A DNA stretch of 64,000 nt from CAIJXJ01 sp964445115 (GCA_964445115.1 CAYUJU010000002.1:56510-120509); one strand, 5' to 3'. Counted from the stretch's first letter, positions 35,316 through 44,385 are shown. A program made the numbers and translations. The notes: generated by a model not told the origin, from the sequence alone.

Positions 35316-36958
35316 GACTGTTCCTGTTTTTCTGCCGGGCTCTCACCCTGTTTCTCCGGGCCAGGCTCACCCCGACGCGCGTCGATGGCGGCGATCTCCT
35401 GTTCCACTGCCGGGGGCAGTGCCGTCGTATTTTGCGGCGTCACCTCGGCCTTCTGAGCATTGGCACGCGCCATCGCTGCGGCGATCGCAGCTTTTTTCGC
35501 ATCATCTGCGGCCGCGCCCGTCTTGGCGCCTGCAGCCTTCTGCGCATGTTTGGCGGCGCGTTCCTGCTTTTCGCGCTCGATGCGCGACAGGCGGAATTCA
35601 TTGCGCTCACGCGCCAGGTTCGCGGCCTCCTTAGCCTTATCCACCGCCAGAATTTCGCTCTTGGCGTAACGGTAATATTGCACCAGCGGGATGTGGCTGG
35701 GGCAAACGTAACTGCAGCAGCCACATTCGATGCAATCGAACAGATGGTAGTCGCGCGCCTTTTCGAAGTTATCCGACTTGGCAAACCAGTAAAGCTCCTG
35801 CGGCTGCAAACTGGCCGGGCAGGCGTCAGCACAGCGCGCGCAGCGGATGCAGGGCATGGCTGGTGGCGGCTCCGGAAACAGCTTGGGCGCCCCGGCGATG
35901 ATGCAATTCGTCGCCTTGGTCACCGGTACCGTGGCAGAGGGCAAGTTAAAGCCCATCATGGGGCCGCCCATCAGCCACCCGTTGGTGTCCGGCAATGCCC
36001 CCCCGGCAGCTTCCAGCAGTTTGTCGACCGGGGTGCCCAGCAAGACTTCGAAATTCCCCGGCGCCCGGACGTTGCCAGTCACCGTGACGATACGCGACAG
36101 CGCCGGCTCGCCGAATTCGAAATAGCGATACACGGCCATTACGGTCGCGACGTTAAACACCTGCACCCCGACATCCGTAGAACGCTTGTCGCTCGGCACT
36201 TCGATGCCAGTCAGCAGATGAATAAGCCGACGCGCATCGCCGCTCGGGTACAACGTCGGCACCACGGCCACCTCAATCGCCACGCTGCTACGGGCACAGG
36301 CTTCACGCATCGCCGCAGCCGCCTGCGGTTTATTGTCCTCGATGCCGATCACGCAGCGTTCGGCCCCCAGCAAGTACTGGGCAACTTCAATACCCTTGAC
36401 GACCTCGTCGGCGCGCTCGCGCATCAACAGGTCGTCACACGTAATATAAGGCTCGCACTCAGCCCCGTTCAGGATCAGGACGCGCACACCGGATTGCCCG
36501 CCCGGACGCAGCTTGATCTGCGTCGGGAAGGTCGCCCCGCCCATGCCCACCACACCGGACTCACGCAGACTAGCCACCAGTTGCTTGCGATCCGCATTGC
36601 GCCAGTCCACCGGACGACGCTCGATCCAGCGATCCTCACCGTCCGGCTGCAAGGTGATGCACATATCCGGCAAACCGGAAGGATGGGGAATCACCTGCTC
36701 GTCGATCGCCAGGATGATCCCGGACGTCGGCGCATGCACCGCGGCGGAAACGCTGCCCTCGGCCTCGGCCAGCAACTGCCCCTTGAGCACCCGATCACCC
36801 GCCTGCACGCGCATCTTAGGCAGATTGCCCACGTGCTGACGCAAAGGCAGCACCAACCGCTCAGGCATCGGCACGTGACGAATCGGCGTTGACGTCGATT
36901 CCAGCTTGTTTTCGGGCGGATGCACACCGCCATGGAACTTGAATAGGGTAGAGATCAT
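35312..36958 (-). CDS. rnfC: Electron transport complex subunit RnfC/RsxC
   Basis: A 548-residue NADH- and FMN-binding subunit. It has an N-terminal barrel-sandwich domain, a flavin/NADH-binding central region (GMGGATFPTQIKL, LILNGAECEPYIT), two [4Fe-4S] motifs (CIRCARCADACP; CIECGCCSYVCP), then a Lys/Ala/Glu-rich C-terminal tail of about 110 residues. Low-complexity tails are usual in RnfC but vary in length. ATG 36958 overlaps the rnfB stop (ATGA). Confidence 0.95.
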   Translation of the reverse strand: MISTLFKFHGGVHPPENKLESTSTPIRHVPMPERLVLPLRQHVGNLPKMRVQAGDRVLKGQLLAEAEGSVSAAVHAPTSGIILAIDEQVIPHPSGLPDMCITLQPDGEDRWIERRPVDWRNADRKQLVASLRESGVVGMGGATFPTQIKLRPGGQSGVRVLILNGAECEPYITCDDLLMRERADEVVKGIEVAQYLLGAERCVIGIEDNKPQAAAAMREACARSSVAIEVAVVPTLYPSGDARRLIHLLTGIEVPSDKRSTDVGVQVFNVATVMAVYRYFEFGEPALSRIVTVTGNVRAPGNFEVLLGTPVDKLLEAAGGALPDTNGWLMGGPMMGFNLPSATVPVTKATNCIIAGAPKLFPEPPPAMPCIRCARCADACPASLQPQELYWFAKSDNFEKARDYHLFDCIECGCCSYVCPSHIPLVQYYRYAKSEILAVDKAKEAANLARERNEFRLSRIEREKQERAAKHAQKAAGAKTGAAADDAKKAAIAAAMARANAQKAEVTPQNTTALPPAVEQEIAAIDARRGEPGPEKQGESPAEKQEQS

Positions 36959-37506
36959 GCGACCTGCTTCAATTCGAATACGGGGTAACGCCACTTCCAG
37001 TTACCGACCTTTTCCGGGACCGGCACCATGGCAATGCAATCGACCGGGCATGGCGCCACACACAGTTCACAGCCGGTACATTCGGAAGCGATGACGGTAT
37101 GCATGTGCTTGGCGGCACCAAGAATCGCGTCGACCGGGCATGCCTGAATACACAAGGTACAACCGATGCAGACGTTCTCGTCGATTACGGCCACCGACTT
37201 GGGCTTGGGCTCGCCGTGCTCGGCATTCAGCGGCTTGGGCTCCACGCCCAGCAGGTCGGCCAGCGCCCGCATCCCGGCCTCACCGCCCGGGGGGCACTGG
37301 TTGATATCTGCCTCGCCCGCGGCAATCGCCGTGGCATAGGGTTTACAGCCGGGGTAACCGCATTGGCCACATTGCGTCTGCGGCAGGATCGCGTCGATCT
37401 TGTCGACCAGCGGATCGCCCTCGACCTTGAACTTCAGCGCGGAAACCCCCAGCACCAAGCCCAGCAGCAGGGCCAGCAGCACCATCACCAGCAAGGCAGT
37501 CAACAT
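36955..37506 (-). CDS. rnfB: Electron transport complex subunit RnfB/RsxB
   Basis: A 183-residue ferredoxin-like subunit: an N-terminal membrane helix (LLVMVLLALLLGLVLGVSAL), an Fe-S domain with CGQCGYPGCKPYA, then two [4Fe-4S] motifs (CIGCTLCIQACP; CTGCELCVAPCP). It passes electrons between ferredoxin and RnfC. It shares a base with the rnfA stop. Confidence 0.96.
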   Translation of the reverse strand: MLTALLVMVLLALLLGLVLGVSALKFKVEGDPLVDKIDAILPQTQCGQCGYPGCKPYATAIAAGEADINQCPPGGEAGMRALADLLGVEPKPLNAEHGEPKPKSVAVIDENVCIGCTLCIQACPVDAILGAAKHMHTVIASECTGCELCVAPCPVDCIAMVPVPEKVGNWKWRYPVFELKQVA

Positions 37507-38084
37507 CAGCGAATCAATCCTGCAAAACCCATGAACGCCAGGCTCATCAGGCCCGCTGTCACCATGGCGATGGCCGCACCCTTGAACGGCACCGGCACGT
37601 CAGCCGCCTCCATACGCTCACGCATCGAGGCGAACAGCACCAGCACCAGCGAGAACCCGAGCGAGCCTCCAAAACCGTACCAGAGCGATTCGAGAAAATT
37701 ATGATCCGCCTGCACGTTCAGCAGCGGAATACCCAACACCGCACAGTTGGTCGTAATCAACGGCAGATAGATGCCCAGCGCCTGATACAGCACCGGGCTG
37801 GTTTTTTCGATCACCATCTCGGTGAATTGCACCACGCCGGCGATCACCACAATGAACGACAGCGTACGCAGGTAGAACAGATCGCTACCCAGCAGGTATT
37901 CATTGATCAAATAACTGGTGCCGGAGCCAATTGTCAGAACGAAGGTCGTGGCAAACCCCATCGCCATCGAGGCTTCCAGTTTCTTGGAAACCCCCATGAA
38001 CGGGCACAGGCCAAGGATTTTGACCAGCACGATGTTGTTGACCAGCACCGTACCAATCAGGATCAGGATATAGCTTTCGAGCAT
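37506..38084 (-). CDS. rnfA: Electron transport complex subunit RnfA/RsxA
   Basis: A 192-residue membrane subunit with six helices, beginning LILIGTVLVNNIVLVKILGLCPFMGVSKK and carrying the conserved LPLITTNCAVLG and FSLVLVLFASMRERME segments. It is the first gene of rnfABCDGE-nth. In E. coli the complex keeps SoxR reduced; in other bacteria it supplies low-potential electrons. Which applies here is open. Confidence 0.96.
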   Translation of the reverse strand: MLESYILILIGTVLVNNIVLVKILGLCPFMGVSKKLEASMAMGFATTFVLTIGSGTSYLINEYLLGSDLFYLRTLSFIVVIAGVVQFTEMVIEKTSPVLYQALGIYLPLITTNCAVLGIPLLNVQADHNFLESLWYGFGGSLGFSLVLVLFASMRERMEAADVPVPFKGAAIAMVTAGLMSLAFMGFAGLIR

Positions 38085-38368
38085 GCGAAAAGCGCTTTAT
38101 GGATCAAGAGGTCATATTATCGCCTCCGGGGTCGTTTCGTTCAACCCGTCAGGGTTCAGGGAGAAACGCGGCACAACCGCCCCGGCAAGGCGTCGGGAGG
38201 TCGTACTATAAAGTCCCGCATTAAGAATGACAAAGAATATATGGTTATAGTTCGATAACCGATGCTTCTACAAAAATCTCCTGCACCCCGCCGTGCGGCC
38301 GGCTCCCGCCGCCCCCTACTTTCAGTTAAAATACAGCAATTTTTCATTCTCTGAATCGCAGGAATCCC
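38085..38368. other. Intergenic region between rnfA and dapA
   Basis: This 284-base divergent gap holds no credible gene. It contains an inverted repeat GGTTAT-AGTTCG-ATAACC at 38243-38260 and, near 38330, a TAAAAT sequence that could be the dapA -10 box. Both are weak observations. Confidence 0.5.
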
Positions 38369-39244
38369 ATGCTGAAAGGCAGCCTCGTCGCCATCGTCAC
38401 CCCCATGTTGCCAGATGGCGCTCTCGACATCCCCCGCCTCAAGTCCCTGATCGATTACCATATCGAGCAGAAAACCGATGGTATCGTCATCGTCGGCACG
38501 ACGGGCGAATCGCCCACAGTCGACTTCGATGAGCATTGCCTGCTCATCCAAACGACCGTCGAGCAGGCCGCTGGCCGTATTCCGGTCATTGCAGGAACCG
38601 GCGCCAACTGCACCCGCGAAGCCATCGAGCTGACCCAGCAAGCCAAATCGGTGGGCGCGGATGCCTGCCTGCTGGTGGCACCCTATTACAACCGCCCGAC
38701 GCAGGAAGGCCTGTACCAGCACTTCAAGGCGGTGGCAGAAGCGGTCGACATCCCGCAAATCCTGTACAACGTGCCGGGGCGCACCGGTTGCGACCTTAGT
38801 AACGACACCACGCTACGCCTCGCTGCGATCCCGAACATCATCGGCATCAAGGACGCGACCGGCGGCATCGAGCGCGGGACCGATCTGCTGCTCCGCGCCC
38901 CGGAAGCGTTTGCCGTATACAGCGGCGACGACGCCTCCGCGCTCGCGCTGATGCTGCTCGGCGCTCATGGCGTCATCTCCGTCACCGCCAACGCCGCACC
39001 GCGACTGATGCACGACATGTGCGCCGCCGCCTTTGCCGGCGACGTATCGACTGCCCGCGACATCAACCGCAAGCTGTTCCCGCTGCATCAAAAACTTTTC
39101 GTCGAGGCGAACCCGATCCCGGTTAAATGGGTCGTAGAACAGATGGGGCTGATCCAGTCCGGCATCCGTCTGCCGCTAACCCCGCTGGCCAGCCAGTATC
39201 ATGAGACCTTGCGCGAAGCCATGCGCTGCGCAGAAATCATTTAG
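38369..39244 (+). CDS. dapA: 4-hydroxy-tetrahydrodipicolinate synthase
   Basis: A 291-residue TIM-barrel aldolase that condenses pyruvate with aspartate semialdehyde in lysine and diaminopimelate synthesis. It shows GTTGESPTVD, the Tyr motif LYNVPGRTGCD, and the Schiff-base Lys in IGIKDATGG. An AGGAA ribosome site precedes the ATG. bamC follows 11 bases later, as in many proteobacteria. Confidence 0.97.
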   Translation: MLKGSLVAIVTPMLPDGALDIPRLKSLIDYHIEQKTDGIVIVGTTGESPTVDFDEHCLLIQTTVEQAAGRIPVIAGTGANCTREAIELTQQAKSVGADACLLVAPYYNRPTQEGLYQHFKAVAEAVDIPQILYNVPGRTGCDLSNDTTLRLAAIPNIIGIKDATGGIERGTDLLLRAPEAFAVYSGDDASALALMLLGAHGVISVTANAAPRLMHDMCAAAFAGDVSTARDINRKLFPLHQKLFVEANPIPVKWVVEQMGLIQSGIRLPLTPLASQYHETLREAMRCAEII

Positions 39245-39255
39245 GAAACCATTGC

Positions 39256-40527
39256 ATGATCGTCAACCGCGTTCGTCCTCTGGTCGTGGCCATCCTGGCC
39301 ACGACCGCCCTGTCCGCCTGCGACAGCATTCCCTTTATCGACAACACGTCCGAGTACAAAGGGGCTGCGCGCGGCAAACCGCTTGAGGTCCCGCCCGACC
39401 TGACCTCGGTCAACACGTCAGACACCTACACCGTGCCCGGCAGCGGCACCACGTTCTCCTCCTACAGCCAGGGCCAAACCGGACCAGAAGCCGAAGAACA
39501 GAAGCTGCTCTCCTCCCCCGATAACGTTCGCCTCGAACGCGCCGGCGCACAGCGTTGGCTGGTAGTTCAGGCCCCGCCGGAACGGGTCTGGCCTATCGTC
39601 CGTGAATTCTGGACGGACCTGGGTTTCGCCGTACGCGTGGAAAATCCGCAAACCGGCGTGATGGAAACCGAATGGGTAGACCCTGCAGATCTGACAAAAG
39701 ACGCGCAAGGAAACTACCTTGAGAAGTTTCAGGGCTGGCTGGATAAGCTGAACACACTCAAAAACAGACAAAAATTTCGGACCCGTATTGATCGCGGTGA
39801 AGAAGACGCCACGACCGAAATCTACATGAGCCATCGCTCAGTCAGCGACCTTCCCGATGACGGCAAAGTGCGTGTCAGAACGCTATATGGCGAGGTTGAA
39901 ACAGGATATAAAAATGAAGATTTCGACAAAACCAAATCCAAGGAAGGACGCGCCGGCGCGGAGGACTTGGACGCCGAACTGTTGCGTCGCCTGATGGTGA
40001 AGTTGGGTATTACCGAACAACAATCTCGTGCGGTCGTCGCCAACCCGGTCCAGGAAAAGCGCGCCTCGCTGGACAAGGATCAATCCGGCAACGTCATTCT
40101 GGCCCTGAACGACCAGTTCGACCGCGCCTGGCGCCGCGTCGGCCTGGCACTGGACCGCATCGGCTTCCTGGTGGAAGACAAGGATCGTTCGCGCGGCGTG
40201 TTCTACGTGAAGTACTCCGACGTCACTATCGACGATGCGCCGGAACAAAAGAAGGGCCTGCTCGATTCCCTCAAATTCTGGGGTGACGACGAGAAGGACA
40301 AGAAGGCCGCCCAGCCCGAGCCCAAGCAGGAAGACAAGAGCATGGTCGACAAACTGAAATTCTGGGGCGACGACAAGGACAAGGCCAACGCCGAGAGGCA
40401 ATATCGCATCAAGGTCGAACACGGCGAAAAGGGCAGCCTGGTCTACGTGACGGACAAGAACGGTCAGCCAGACCGCTCCCCGGCGGCCAACCGCATCCTG
40501 AACATGCTCTACGACCAACTGAAGTAA
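39256..40527 (+). CDS. bamC: Outer-membrane assembly lipoprotein BamC
   Basis: A 423-residue lipoprotein (signal peptide with lipobox LSAC, lipidated Cys23) of the BAM complex that inserts beta-barrel proteins. Two helix-grip domains are visible: RWLVVQAPPERVWPIVREFW (about 96) and VILALNDQFDRAWRRVGLALD (about 282). The second domain contains an inserted Lys/Asp-rich repeat, LKFWGDDEKDKKA then LKFWGDDKDKA, which makes it longer than E. coli BamC (344). Confidence 0.93.
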   Translation: MIVNRVRPLVVAILATTALSACDSIPFIDNTSEYKGAARGKPLEVPPDLTSVNTSDTYTVPGSGTTFSSYSQGQTGPEAEEQKLLSSPDNVRLERAGAQRWLVVQAPPERVWPIVREFWTDLGFAVRVENPQTGVMETEWVDPADLTKDAQGNYLEKFQGWLDKLNTLKNRQKFRTRIDRGEEDATTEIYMSHRSVSDLPDDGKVRVRTLYGEVETGYKNEDFDKTKSKEGRAGAEDLDAELLRRLMVKLGITEQQSRAVVANPVQEKRASLDKDQSGNVILALNDQFDRAWRRVGLALDRIGFLVEDKDRSRGVFYVKYSDVTIDDAPEQKKGLLDSLKFWGDDEKDKKAAQPEPKQEDKSMVDKLKFWGDDKDKANAERQYRIKVEHGEKGSLVYVTDKNGQPDRSPAANRILNMLYDQLK

Positions 40528-41300
40528 TGCGCTTCGCCTCGCTGGGCAGCGGCAGCGCGGGTAACGCGCTGCTCGTCGAGGCTGGCACGACACGCTTGAT
40601 GCTGGATTGCGGGTTCGGCATCCGCGACACCACGCATCGACTATCCCGGCTTGGCCTCACGCCCGAGGACCTTGCCGGCATTCTAGTCACGCACGAGCAT
40701 GACGATCACGCGGGCGGCGTATTCAAGTTTGCCGCCAGGCACCGGCTACGGGTGTGGATCACCCATGGCACCTTGCGCAATGCATCACGGTACATTCCGC
40801 CCTCGCACGACATCCCGATCGAAGTCATCGACAGCCATACGCCATTTGCCGTGGAGGGACTGGAACTACATCCCTTCCCCGTCCCGCATGACGCCCACGA
40901 ACCCGTGCAATTCGTGTTTCACGATGGCGCCCGAAAATTTGGGGTCCTGACGGACACGGGCATCAGCACCCCGCATATCGAGCACATGCTGAACGCGTGT
41001 GACGCCCTCGCGCTCGAATGCAACCACGACCTCGACATGCTGATGAACGGCCCTTATGCCTACTCGCTCAAACAACGCATCAGCGGCCGGCTCGGACATC
41101 TGGACAACGCGACAGCCGCCAGACTGCTGTCCGCGCTCGACAATACCCGGCTGCAACACCTCGTCGCGTTGCATCTCAGCGAGAAAAACAACTCGCCCGC
41201 ACTGGCGCGCGATGCGCTTGCACAGGCACTGGGGTGTGAAAAAGAATGGATAGGGATCGCGAATCAGGAATCAGGATTCGACTGGCGGGAAATCGCGTAA
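40527..41300 (+). CDS. MBL-fold metallohydrolase (WalJ/YycJ-like)
   Basis: A 257-residue metallo-beta-lactamase fold protein starting MRFASLGSGSAGNALLVEAG with the metal motif THEHDDHAGG and a C-terminal LVALHLSEKNNSP. This matches the YycJ/WalJ-like group of predicted nucleases. The ATG overlaps the bamC stop by one base. Substrate not known. Confidence 0.9.
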   Translation: MRFASLGSGSAGNALLVEAGTTRLMLDCGFGIRDTTHRLSRLGLTPEDLAGILVTHEHDDHAGGVFKFAARHRLRVWITHGTLRNASRYIPPSHDIPIEVIDSHTPFAVEGLELHPFPVPHDAHEPVQFVFHDGARKFGVLTDTGISTPHIEHMLNACDALALECNHDLDMLMNGPYAYSLKQRISGRLGHLDNATAARLLSALDNTRLQHLVALHLSEKNNSPALARDALAQALGCEKEWIGIANQESGFDWREIA

Positions 41301-41402
41301 GCCACCGCACCAGATGACCGGCACGAAGCATGCTGGGACTCATGATCAAGCGCCACCACAACAATCGCGCTGACCAAGGGATGCAACGGAAGAATAGACA
41401 AC

Positions 41403-41430
41403 AAAAAAGCCGACTTGCGTCGGCTTTTTT
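41403..41430. terminator. Bidirectional intrinsic terminator
   Basis: A perfect 12-bp stem (41403-41414 with 41419-41430), A6GCCGAC-TTGC-GTCGGCT6, lies between the convergent MBL hydrolase and Ala-rich lipoprotein genes. The flanking A and T runs allow it to work on both strands. Confidence 0.92.
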
Positions 41431-41449
41431 GTTGGGGCTTAAAGCTGAA

Positions 41450-41686
41450 TTACTTAGCAGCTTCAGCCGGTGCAGCAGCCGGAGCGGCAGCAGCATCAGC
41501 AGCCGGAGCGGCAGCAGCATCAGCAGCCGGTGCAGCAGCAGCGTCAGCAGCAGGAGCAGCTTCAGCAGCCGGTGCAGCTTCAGCAGCCGGTGCAGCTTCA
41601 GCAGCCGGAGCTTCTTCAGCAGGCTTTTCGCCACAAGCAGTCAGAGCCAGAGCCAGCAGAGCGGCGAGCAGAGCGGAACGAGTCAT
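41450..41686 (-). CDS. Small Ala/Pro/Glu-rich lipoprotein
   Basis: A 78-residue protein with a lipoprotein signal (LLAALLALALTAC, Cys18) followed by GEKPAEEAPAAEAAP and repeated AAEAAP / AADAAAAP units to the end. AAGGGA lies before the ATG. Low-complexity lipoproteins of this sort occur widely and have no known function; a spacer or envelope-associated role is only a guess. It is followed by the strong terminator at 41403-41430, which supports an expressed gene. Confidence 0.8.
   Translation of the reverse strand: MTRSALLAALLALALTACGEKPAEEAPAAEAAPAAEAAPAAEAAPAADAAAAPAADAAAAPAADAAAAPAAAPAEAAK
41461..41612. repeat. Short tandem repeats in the Ala-rich lipoprotein gene
   Basis: Two sets of near-identical units are present: CAGCAGCCGGTGCAGCTT (18 bases, about three copies in 41560-41612) and a 24-base GCAGCAGCATCAGCAGCCGG-type unit (about three copies in 41470-41550). 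They encode AAEAAP and AADAAAAP. Such tracts are prone to copy-number change. Confidence 0.8.
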
Positions 41687-41757
41687 TTTTTTTCCCTTAA
41701 TGAAGACAATTAAAAAACCGGTATACGGATCACTCCGAAGAATGGTATCCGAGTGCC

Positions 41758-41777
41758 AAAAATTCTATAGAATTTTT
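41758..41777. promoter_or_regulatory. Perfect A/T-rich palindrome upstream of the lipoprotein gene
   Basis: AAAAATTCTATAGAATTTTT is a 20-base perfect palindrome in the 174-base gap between the secretin-like gene and the lipoprotein gene, about 70 bases before the lipoprotein start. It could be an operator, part of the lipoprotein promoter (TATAGAAT resembles a -10), or a weak terminator for the upstream gene. The rest of the gap is A/T-rich with no gene. Confidence 0.45.
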
Positions 41778-41860
41778 TTATAAAAAACCAGTAGTTTTAT
41801 CTTTTTTCAGGTTTTTTTTGTGGCTGTGGCAAAAACACCCGGACCAGACTAGTGCCGGCA

Positions 41861-42673
41861 TCAGTCGACCCGAATACGCAGTTGCGAATGCTGACTGCCT
41901 GAGGCGTCGCCTCCAGCAAAAATTTCCCGGCTGACATCGTCGCGCGAACGCATCACCCCGCCGAGATCGAACCACTCACCGGGACGCACGCTGACCGTCG
42001 TCGATAACGCTTCAAATTCGATCACCCCTCCAGACAGACTGAAGACCCGCGGGGTAACCTCAAGCTCCACAACGTCGCCCAATACGCGCGGGCGGACCGA
42101 GAAGCCGGTTGATATCTCGTGAAAGCTCACGGTGGTTTGCAATCGTGCGTAACGGCGCGTCAACACCGCCCAGGTTTCAGTAAAAGGTACGTACTGTCCG
42201 ACGCTGATCACCGCAGCCCCGCCTTCCAGCACGTTCAGGAACTCGCTGGATTGTTCGCGGGCGGTGGACTCATGTTGCCCGGCCTGCACCACGACCCCGC
42301 CTCGAATGACGCCACGCCGATCCGCAGTTTGCACGACCACATCGCCACCCCGGACGCTCCCCGACACGCCGATCTCACGACTGTCGTTCCGCACATCGAC
42401 AGTGCGATTGAGTGTGATGCGCAAGGTTTTACGTTCAGTATCGAGCGAGGCGACCAGCCGCTCGATTTCCACCAGCCGTTCCGGAGAGGCGCGCACGATC
42501 AGCTTGTCGCCCATGGCGCTCGCCACGCCACCGGGGCCGACGAGGGGAGAGACGGTGGGGAGCATGTCCTCGGCAAAGCGATGGCGTAGTTGGAATATCT
42601 TGAGCTGGGTGTCCGCCAGGGCCGCCCCACAGGCGAGGAGAAACGTCAGCACCAGCAGCAGGCGGCCCATCAC
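41861..42673 (-). CDS. Short secretin-domain protein
   Basis: A 270-residue exported protein (signal peptide LLLVLTFLLACGAALAD). Residues 25-95 look like a secretin N1/NolW-type domain (KLIVRASPERLVEIERLVASLD), and the C-terminal half resembles the secretin core (GQYVPFTETW, TTVSFHEISTGFSVRPRVLGDVVELEVTPRV, VSVRPGEWFDLGGVM). True secretins are 500-700 residues, so this is a minimal form with most N-domains missing. No type II secretion or pilus genes are nearby. The start is GTG 42673 or ATG 42670; either overlaps the previous stop. Confidence 0.8.
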   Translation of the reverse strand: MMGRLLLVLTFLLACGAALADTQLKIFQLRHRFAEDMLPTVSPLVGPGGVASAMGDKLIVRASPERLVEIERLVASLDTERKTLRITLNRTVDVRNDSREIGVSGSVRGGDVVVQTADRRGVIRGGVVVQAGQHESTAREQSSEFLNVLEGGAAVISVGQYVPFTETWAVLTRRYARLQTTVSFHEISTGFSVRPRVLGDVVELEVTPRVFSLSGGVIEFEALSTTVSVRPGEWFDLGGVMRSRDDVSREIFAGGDASGSQHSQLRIRVD

Positions 42674-43179
42674 AACCCCAGCGTGGTGGCGAACACGGCC
42701 GGATGCGAGGCCTCCATCAACTGGCCGAAGCGTTCTTCAAGTTGGCGCGCCCCGGCATGGTCATGCAAGGCGAGCAGACTGCGCGCGTCATCACGGTGGA
42801 AGCGATGCACGTAATGTGCCGCGTCGGCCACGATGAAGGGATCGCTGGCGATGCGTGCATGCTCATGCGTCTTGTGGATCAGGATATTGTGGCTGTGCGT
42901 TCTGAGCAGGTTCATCAGGCGCGGGCAACGTGCGGTCAGGAAATCCGTTTCATGCAGCACCAGTTCCAGACGCCGACCGCGGCCGCCGAGCAGAAAATCG
43001 CGCAGCGCCTCGAACCGTCCCAAGCTGCTGTAGCCCCCATGCGTCAGGTCCACGTCAAAAATATGAATCGTCTGCTGTGCCTCGGCGATGACAGCGGCAA
43101 TGCCATCGTCGTATTCGGCTTCGCTCATGATGGAACGATGCTCGCGCTCCGCAAGCGTTTCGTTTGGCTGCTCGGACAT
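42670..43179 (-). CDS. Unknown protein resembling DUF7931 / PLD-like domains
   Basis: A 169-residue protein from ATG 43179, which has a GGGAG ribosome site. Segments QTIHIFDVDLTHGGYSSLGRFEALRDFL, RRLELVLHETDFL and LIHKTHEHARIASDPFIVADAAHYVHRFH suggest a phospholipase-D-like fold without the full HKD motif, similar to the family now listed as DUF7931. Function is unknown. It lies between the RoxA-type gene and the secretin-like gene in a tight same-strand run. Confidence 0.75.
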   Translation of the reverse strand: MSEQPNETLAEREHRSIMSEAEYDDGIAAVIAEAQQTIHIFDVDLTHGGYSSLGRFEALRDFLLGGRGRRLELVLHETDFLTARCPRLMNLLRTHSHNILIHKTHEHARIASDPFIVADAAHYVHRFHRDDARSLLALHDHAGARQLEERFGQLMEASHPAVFATTLGL

Positions 43180-43196
43180 GCGCTCTCCCGTCACAT

Positions 43197-44309
43197 TCAA
43201 AACGTCAAATATCCCGCCTCAAACCACTGGTGCAACAACACGACAGCAGGTTCCGGCAGCCCCAGCCCGGCCGGGATGGCGCGGTGGTCCGCCAACGCCG
43301 TCAGGCACTGCAACGCATCTCCTTCGCACTGCACGCTGTCGCCATTGATGAAGACATAATCGCCGTAAAACAGCATCTGACTCCTGAGGTCGAGGGCGAT
43401 GCCCTGGCGCTGCAGACGCTCGCGGAACCTGTCCAGCGCGACGCGGCGCGGACGCTCGAACACGATGTGCGACTTGGGCTCGGTCAGGTACGTCCCGAGG
43501 AAGCGGGCGACATCGTCGCTCTCCCACCGCACGCCCTGCAACATTTCCCGCACGCGACGCACCATCTGCCCACCGACTTGCGCCGGATGACGCTGTACCT
43601 GCAAGTCCGGATCGGCGTAAAGGCCATCGAGTTGCACCTGATCTTGCAGGTAGACGAGGAACTGCGTTGCAAGCTCCTGCGCGGAGGGCGCGCGGAAGCC
43701 GATCGACCAGGTCATGCACTGGCCAACCGCAATGCCCCAGTGCGCGAGGCGCGGCGGCAGATAGAGCATGTCGCCTGGCTCCAGCACCCACTCCTCGTCC
43801 GTGTCGAAATTTTTCAGGATGCGTAACGGCGCATCCGGCACCGTTTCCATATCGGTCTGGCTGCTCACCCGCCACAAGCGCTTGCCGTGCCCTTGCAACA
43901 AAAAGACATCATAGGAATCGAAGTGCGGGCCAACGCCACCGCCATCGGGGGCCAGCGACACCATCAGATCATCCAGACGGGTGCGGGGAATGAAATCGAA
44001 CTGGTGCAGCAGTTCATTGGCTTCCGGGAGAAAGTGATTGACCCCCTGCACCAGCAGGCTCCAGCCCTTCTCCGGCAACTGCGAGAAACGCGCCTCGTCA
44101 AAAGGCCCCTGCTCCAGCTTCCATTTGCCACGCTGATGCAGCACCAGTCTGGATTGGGCATCCTCCTCACACGCCAGCCCGGCCAGCTCATCAGGCGTGA
44201 GCATGTCGCCAAACCCCGGGAAGGCGCCGCGGATGAGCAGCGGCTTTTTCTGCCAGTACTCCCGCACGAATTGCTGGGCGGTCAGACCGCCAAGAAAGGG
44301 AATCTTCAT
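43197..44309 (-). CDS. roxA: Cupin/JmjC-type ribosomal-protein oxygenase (RoxA-like)
   Basis: A 370-residue 2-oxoglutarate/Fe(II) oxygenase of the YcfD/RoxA family. E. coli YcfD hydroxylates Arg81 of ribosomal protein L16. The N-terminal PFLGGLTAQQFVREYWQKKPLLIRGAFPGF, the iron motif GPHFDSYDVFLLQGHGKRLWRV (His-x-Asp), and LEPGDMLYLPPRLAHWGIA are typical; the C-terminus carries the winged-helix-like tail. ATG 44309 was chosen over the long upstream extension, which overlaps the divergent peroxiredoxin region. Confidence 0.9.
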   Translation of the reverse strand: MKIPFLGGLTAQQFVREYWQKKPLLIRGAFPGFGDMLTPDELAGLACEEDAQSRLVLHQRGKWKLEQGPFDEARFSQLPEKGWSLLVQGVNHFLPEANELLHQFDFIPRTRLDDLMVSLAPDGGGVGPHFDSYDVFLLQGHGKRLWRVSSQTDMETVPDAPLRILKNFDTDEEWVLEPGDMLYLPPRLAHWGIAVGQCMTWSIGFRAPSAQELATQFLVYLQDQVQLDGLYADPDLQVQRHPAQVGGQMVRRVREMLQGVRWESDDVARFLGTYLTEPKSHIVFERPRRVALDRFRERLQRQGIALDLRSQMLFYGDYVFINGDSVQCEGDALQCLTALADHRAIPAGLGLPEPAVVLLHQWFEAGYLTF

Positions 44310-44385
44310 GGGGGCATCATAACGCTTGCGTGGCCCCGCTGGAAATGGTTTAGAATGGCCCGAGGCAAACAGAACGAAAGACCTT

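Noticed and set aside
41461..41612. Repeats considered as a CRISPR-like array
   Set aside because: The units are contiguous, in frame and encode Ala/Pro/Glu repeats; no unique spacers.
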